This document shows positions 59,476 to 64,000 of a stretch of 64,000 nt of DNA, piece after piece; position 1 is the stretch's first letter; each line of letters begins with the position of its first letter. Made by a program: the position numbers and the translations under genes. The stretch spans positions 2,790,001 through 2,854,000 of the forward strand of contig JAALGY010000041.1 of assembly GCA_032358165.1 (NCBI GenBank), in the 5' to 3' direction. The notes below the pieces were generated by a model. The model saw only the letters and a program-made list of their open reading frames with translations, did not search any database and was not told where the DNA came from. Source of the stretch: Diplosphaera chodatii. Lineage: Eukaryota > Chlorophyta > Trebouxiophyceae > Prasiolales > Stichococcaceae.

Positions 59476-62400
59476 ATGGCCAGCCGGCACGTCTCGCGCC
59501 TTGCTGCAAAGGCGGCGTCTGCTGTATCACCTGGAACCTCAGCAGCTGCTGCCGTGCCATGTCTTGTGTCACGTGCCGCTGTCCTGCAGCAGCTTCACCA
59601 CAGCACAGACGGGTCATCATGTCGAACCCTACCGCCTGTTGACAGCCAGCCTGGTGCACGGCACATCACTACCAATGGTTGGCGGCAGGCTGCCAGCGCC
59701 AGCCGTGGCGCATGTCATCAGTGCGGCATCCACGGCATCTCCACGTCCTCAGCACGGCTCCAGGACGATCACGGCACCGGCCATGACTGCGCCGGCGCTG
59801 ACTGCCCGGGGGTGTCCAGCGGGCGGCCTGGGGTTGTTCGCCAGAAGCAGCCACAGGTGCGGACACTGCGCATTGCTGTCAGCGTCAATGAGATGCCCCA
59901 CGTGCATGCGGTATATATGCAGCAAGGCAAGCTCACATCATGTTGTGGCAGATCAAGCCCTGGCTTTGCCATGATGGCAGGAGGCAGAGGAGCCGCCGGT
60001 CGCACCCGCCGCAGCCGCTGCGGCAGCAGCAGCCGCGGCAACACTGCCGCCAGAGGCCGCGACGTTTGCCGCCGGTGCCGCAGCCACCGTCGCAGCGGCA
60101 GTTGCACCAGCACGCCAAGCTGGCTCCCACACAGCAGCCGGCAGTCGAGCAGTTGCAGGCACCGCCCATGGCGCCGCCCCAGCATGGGCGTCCGAACAGA
60201 ACGCAGCTGCGCAGGAGAGTGAAGCAGCAGATGCGGGCGGCCAGTCCCGCACAGGCAGCGCACCAGAGCTGCAGCTGCAGGAGCGGCAGATTGCCATCGA
60301 CCGCTCGGGCCTGGCCCAGGCGGACGAGCACTCGCACGGCGCGCCACCCGCACACAAGCAGCCCGAAACCGACATGGCCCGCCACCTCAAAGCCCTGATC
60401 CGGGTGCCTCCCCCTTGTACTGCCATTGAGCTTCTGCACTTTTCAGCCGGGAACTCTGCCTTGATGCGGTGATGATGTGTTTGCAGCTTCCGCTTGTCAG
60501 CCCCTTGCCTATCACAGCTGCTGTGTTGTGCAATGTGTGTGAAAAGGTACCTGGCCCAACTTGACATGTTGCCCTGCCCCAGTTCCGGGGCGGGCCGCTG
60601 ACGGTGGCGGAGTTCATGAGCGAGGCGCTGACCAACCCGCAGTCCGGCTACTACATCAGCCGCGACGTGTTCGGCACCGCCGGCGACTTCGTCACCTCCC
60701 CGGAGATCTCCCAAATGTTCGGCGAGGTGCGCAGCACCCAGCGCTTCAGCGCAGCTGCACCTCTGGCTCTGCTGTAGGATGGGTCGTGGCTCGACCGGGC
60801 AACCCACACCCTCAGCCCCATGTCATATGGCTGCGTGAGATGTCCCCTGATGGCACCTCGTTGTGTGATGTTCTGCAGATGGTTGGCATCTGGGCGGTGA
60901 CGGTGTGGCAGGCGCTGGGTAGCCCGCCGGCGCTCCGGCTGGTGGAGCTGGGACCCGGACGCGGGACCCTCATGGCGGACGCGCTGCGCGGCACCGCCCC
61001 GCTGCGCAGCTTCGCGGACGCCCTGTCGGTGCACTTCGTGGAGGTAGGGCTTGTGCGCAGCACGCTGCAGGACATCGTCAATATTGATCCTGCGGCAGCT
61101 GTCGTACCCTGGAGTCTCGACCTGTCACACCCTTGGCGGCTGCTGCACCGTTTCTGGGTTCTGTGGGACTGCACCAGAGCAAAGGAGCACTCCAACGCCA
61201 GTGCTGGGCTTGTCTGCCCGCAGGTGAGCAACCCGCTGCGGCTGCAGCAGTGGCAGGCGCTGCAGTGCTCGGCGGACGTCAACCGGGATGCGGGGCCTGT
61301 GGAGGCGGGCTTCGCCCCCGACAGCGGGACCAGCGGCCTCAACGGCGCAAAGGCACGTCGTTGTGACCCATCTCCCCAACATGTTGAGGCTGCTTTCTGA
61401 GTCATCACCGACCACATGCTGCTGCTTCTGCACCCACAGCCTGTATAGCAAGGCACAAGGTACACCACATGGTGAAAACAATTCAAACTCCGGATGTTGG
61501 TTGATAGTGGACGTGCCCGCTGCTGCAGGTGCGGTGGCACCGCAGCCTGGAGGAGCTTCCGGCAGACGGGCCGCCCACCGTGTACATCGCCAACGAGTTC
61601 TTCGACGCGCTGCCGGTGCACCAGCTGCAGCGCACCAAGCGCGGCTGGTGCGCAGGATGCACGCCTGGTGCCGGCTGCCAACGCTTGTGGTGGGTCACCC
61701 CAGTCTGGTCGTCAAGCGCTGAAGATGACTGCAGCTGCAAAGAATTTGAATTGCGTGTGCAGGCGCGAGCGGCTCGTGGATGTTGCGGGGGAGGCGGACG
61801 AGCGCCACCTGCGCTTCGTGCTGGCGCCCAACATCACGCCCGCCTCCAGCATCCTGTCGCGCCAGGCTGCCGCAGCCGCAGGTGGGGCTGCGCACAATTC
61901 TCGCTCACAAACGCGATTGCAGCTATGAACCGCTGCATGCAAGCGTGTCCAGCGCCGGCCCAGCACCTGAGCAGTGCCATGGCCACCCTCCTGCTGCTGC
62001 ACGACTCCTTGCTGACCTGCCCTGCTGGTACTGCTGCGGCAGGCCCTGGGGCGGAGTCGGTAGAGGTCAGCCCGCAGTCGGCGGCGGCAGCTGCTGACCT
62101 GGCGAAGCGCGTGGCTGCCTCTGGCGGCGCGGCGCTGATCATCGACTACGGCAACGATGCACCCGCCGCCGACAGCCTCAGGTGTGCGCATGTCGACGAC
62201 TTGTGACGGCACTTGGTGATCTGAAGCGCACCCTTGCATGTCCAACGCTCTCCGTCCAATGCTGGAGCGTCGAAGGACGATGTCAGCCGACTCTTGCAGA
62301 CTGCGCACTGGCACCGCTGCTGCATCTGCACACTCGGTGCATTGCAGGCAACAACTGTCACTGGCACAGAAGGGTCTCTCGAGCTCATGGCAGCTGTGGC

Positions 62401-63555
62401 TGCCCGTGCAGGGGCATCCAGCAGCACACGTTTGTGCACCCGCTGGACAGCCCCGGCAACGCGGACCTCAGCGCGGACGTGGACTTCAGCGCCCTGCGGT
62501 GAGTCGGGTGACTCTCTGCACCAGCCGTCCTCAACCACTGCGCCCCAGCGCAGTCAAGGCCTGGTGGTTGCACTGGCGCCGCTGCAAGCTCTGCGGCGTG
62601 GTCTGGGTCGCAGGCAGGCGGCGGAGGCCAGCGGGGCGGCGGCGGCGGTGCACGGGCCCATCCCGCAGGCGGACCTGCTGGCGGCGCTGGGCATCGGCAT
62701 GCGGCTGGAGTCGCTGCTGCAGGGCTGCCGGGGCGAGGGCGCCGCGGAGGCCCTCACCACCGGCTACGCCAGGTGGCCGGCCGGCCGGCACTCGCAGCGG
62801 TGGCGGTTTTGTAATTGACTGAACAAGTCCGTCGTCCACAAGGCCCCACGGCTGATGAAATGCAGTCGGGCCGTGGGCTTATGTTGTCTGTGTCAAGCGT
62901 GGTATTGAGGATTGGATGGTCTGCAGGCTGATGGGGACAGAGAGCGGTACCGCCGGGAGCGCAGGAGGCAACAGCTCTGCCGGGGCGCTGTCCCAGGGCG
63001 GCGGCATGGGGTGCGCGACTGTTTGCTTGATGCCAACCCTTCCATTACGAAGAACCCTTATGCTGCAGATTGGTCACAGCAGTGTTCTAGTGGTTGTGTG
63101 AAGTCCAAAGACTTCTGGCTGCCGGAAGGTATGCAAGCTGGCAGCAAAGCATAGGTGTTGGCAGTGTTCCGATGGGGTTGATGTCAGTCGCTGGACCGCA
63201 CAGGTACTCTTACAAGGCGCTGGCAATCACCGCCGCCGGCATGCCGCCTCCGGTGGCGTTCGAGGACCTGCCGCAGCGCGCAGCTGCCAGCGGCGGCGCT
63301 GCAGGGGCTGCTGGCACAGCCAGCGGTGCAGCGGCAGCAGGGCATGGCAGCCCAGGCGCTGCGGTGTCGTCTGGGGGCGCCGAAGACAATGCCTCCAGCA
63401 CAGGAGAGCAAGGCGGTGGTGACGACGGCGGGTTTCAGGACGACGACTCGGACCAGTCGTCCAGCAGTGACGAGGCGGACGGATCCAGCTCCGACAGCAG
63501 CAGCAGCTCCGATGACGATGAGCCCGGGGACGGCGCAGGGCCGCCCCTGACCTGA
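59476..63555 (+). CDS. NDUFAF7: NDUFAF7/MidA: arginine methyltransferase for mitochondrial complex I assembly
   Basis: Twelve exons, 766 aa: 59476-59856, 59981-60403, 60583-60726, 60879-61043, 61224-61352, 61529-61647, 61763-61881, 62043-62181, 62412-62498, 62614-62772, 62927-63010, 63204-63555. In animals NDUFAF7 dimethylates an arginine of complex I subunit NDUFS2. Seen: a Ser/Ala/Arg-rich start (MASRHVSRLAAKAASAVSPG) fitting mitochondrial import; GPLTVAEFMSEALTNPQSGY; GDFVTSPEISQMFGE; SAM-binding VELGPGRGTLMAD (residues 338-349); IANEFFDALPVHQ (N436, E437, D440); LIIDYGND; GIQQHTFVHPLDSPGNADLS; and GYSYKALAIT before the tail. About 300 residues longer than human: an Ala-rich 141-residue exon 2 and a C-terminal Ala/Gly then Asp/Ser tail (QDDDSDQSSSSDEADG). 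The intron at 61353-61528 needs a GC donor. Exon 1's 3' end is uncertain. Confidence 0.88.
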
Positions 63556-64000
63556 GTTGGAGAAGCGTCACAGCGGGCTCTGCCGCTTCTGTGGCGCTTG
63601 ATTTCGTAATTTGGCAGCAGCAAGGGCCTGTAGCGTTAGGGTGTCAAGGTGACAAGCTAGTGTGTTGATTCCTGCCGTGCATGTGCACATCGCCAGGTGC
63701 AGATCGCTATGTGGCACGTGGCATGACAGGATTGGTAACCACAAAGAGGGGCCGACGACTGACGTCCAGCGTGTTGTTCCAGCTGTACCGTATGTGCTAT
63801 CTGAAAGCATGGGTGGTGCATTAGCTGACTGGGTTTCACAGCGGTGGTTGCGTTTGCTGCCGCTGGTTTGTGAGTGCTCGATTTGTGTGCCAAAAGGCCA
63901 AGCGAGTAAGCAAGATCCACTGCCTCGTTGCACTCGCACCTACCCCCTTGATCTAGACATTGGAGGGGTTGGTTGCGGAAAGACTGTAAGAGTACCGTTG
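63556..64000. other. 3' flank of NDUFAF7
   Basis: No coding-like frame to the window end. A TGTAA, the usual chlorophyte polyadenylation signal, lies at 63985-63989, about 430 bases after the stop; it may mark the transcript end, but a five-base word occurs often by chance. Confidence 0.3.

Overview
This is a nuclear DNA window from a GC-rich, intron-dense eukaryote, most likely a green alga. The content suggests a trebouxiophyte-type chlorophyte. The reasons are plant and plastid genes (an AUX1/LAX auxin-permease homologue, TIC21, dehydroascorbate reductase), many short introns that start mostly gtgcgc/gtgagc and end cag, and coding exons of about 20 to 580 bases. Reading frames therefore had to be joined across introns. 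For 15 genes I built complete exon chains in which every intron phase closes; the longest uninterrupted ORFs in the window are antisense or read-through shadows. All models are by eye, without transcripts.

Left end (1-7.7 kb): an unrecognised region with a Pro/Gln/Ala-rich reading frame open at the left edge, then a degenerate tandem array of about five units of roughly 1.1-1.6 kb. Each unit carries two recurring exon types: a basic linker plus hydrophobic exon ending ...GLPLLVRH(V/I)(I/L)R, and an exon ending with an EF...MT..FN.AA pattern. This is the least explained part of the window.

Middle (8-46.8 kb): phytanoyl-CoA dioxygenase-like protein (-), ZIP metal transporter (+), a small acidic-tailed hypothetical protein (-), RMT2-type arginine methyltransferase (-), an Ala-rich coiled-coil protein (+), a BTB protein (+), UTP18 (-), dehydroascorbate reductase (+), a peroxiredoxin-fold protein without its catalytic cysteine (-), SURF6/RRP14 (-), a TauD/TfdA dioxygenase (-) and the AUX1/LAX homologue (+).

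Right part (47.5-63.6 kb): a helical-repeat protein that may be the Pol I factor TAF1A (+), TIC21-like inner-envelope protein (-), SR-protein kinase with a long spacer insert (-), and NDUFAF7/MidA complex I assembly methyltransferase with an unusual acidic tail (+).

Functional themes: ribosome production (UTP18, SURF6, RMT2, possibly TAF1A), plastid and mitochondrial maintenance, redox/2-oxoglutarate enzymes, and membrane transport. Several neighbours are head-to-head and could share promoters (RMT2/coiled-coil, UTP18/DHAR, TauD/AUX1, SRPK/NDUFAF7). At least five introns are best explained by GC-AG boundaries. I saw no convincing tRNA, rRNA, transposase, CRISPR array or prokaryotic-style operon.
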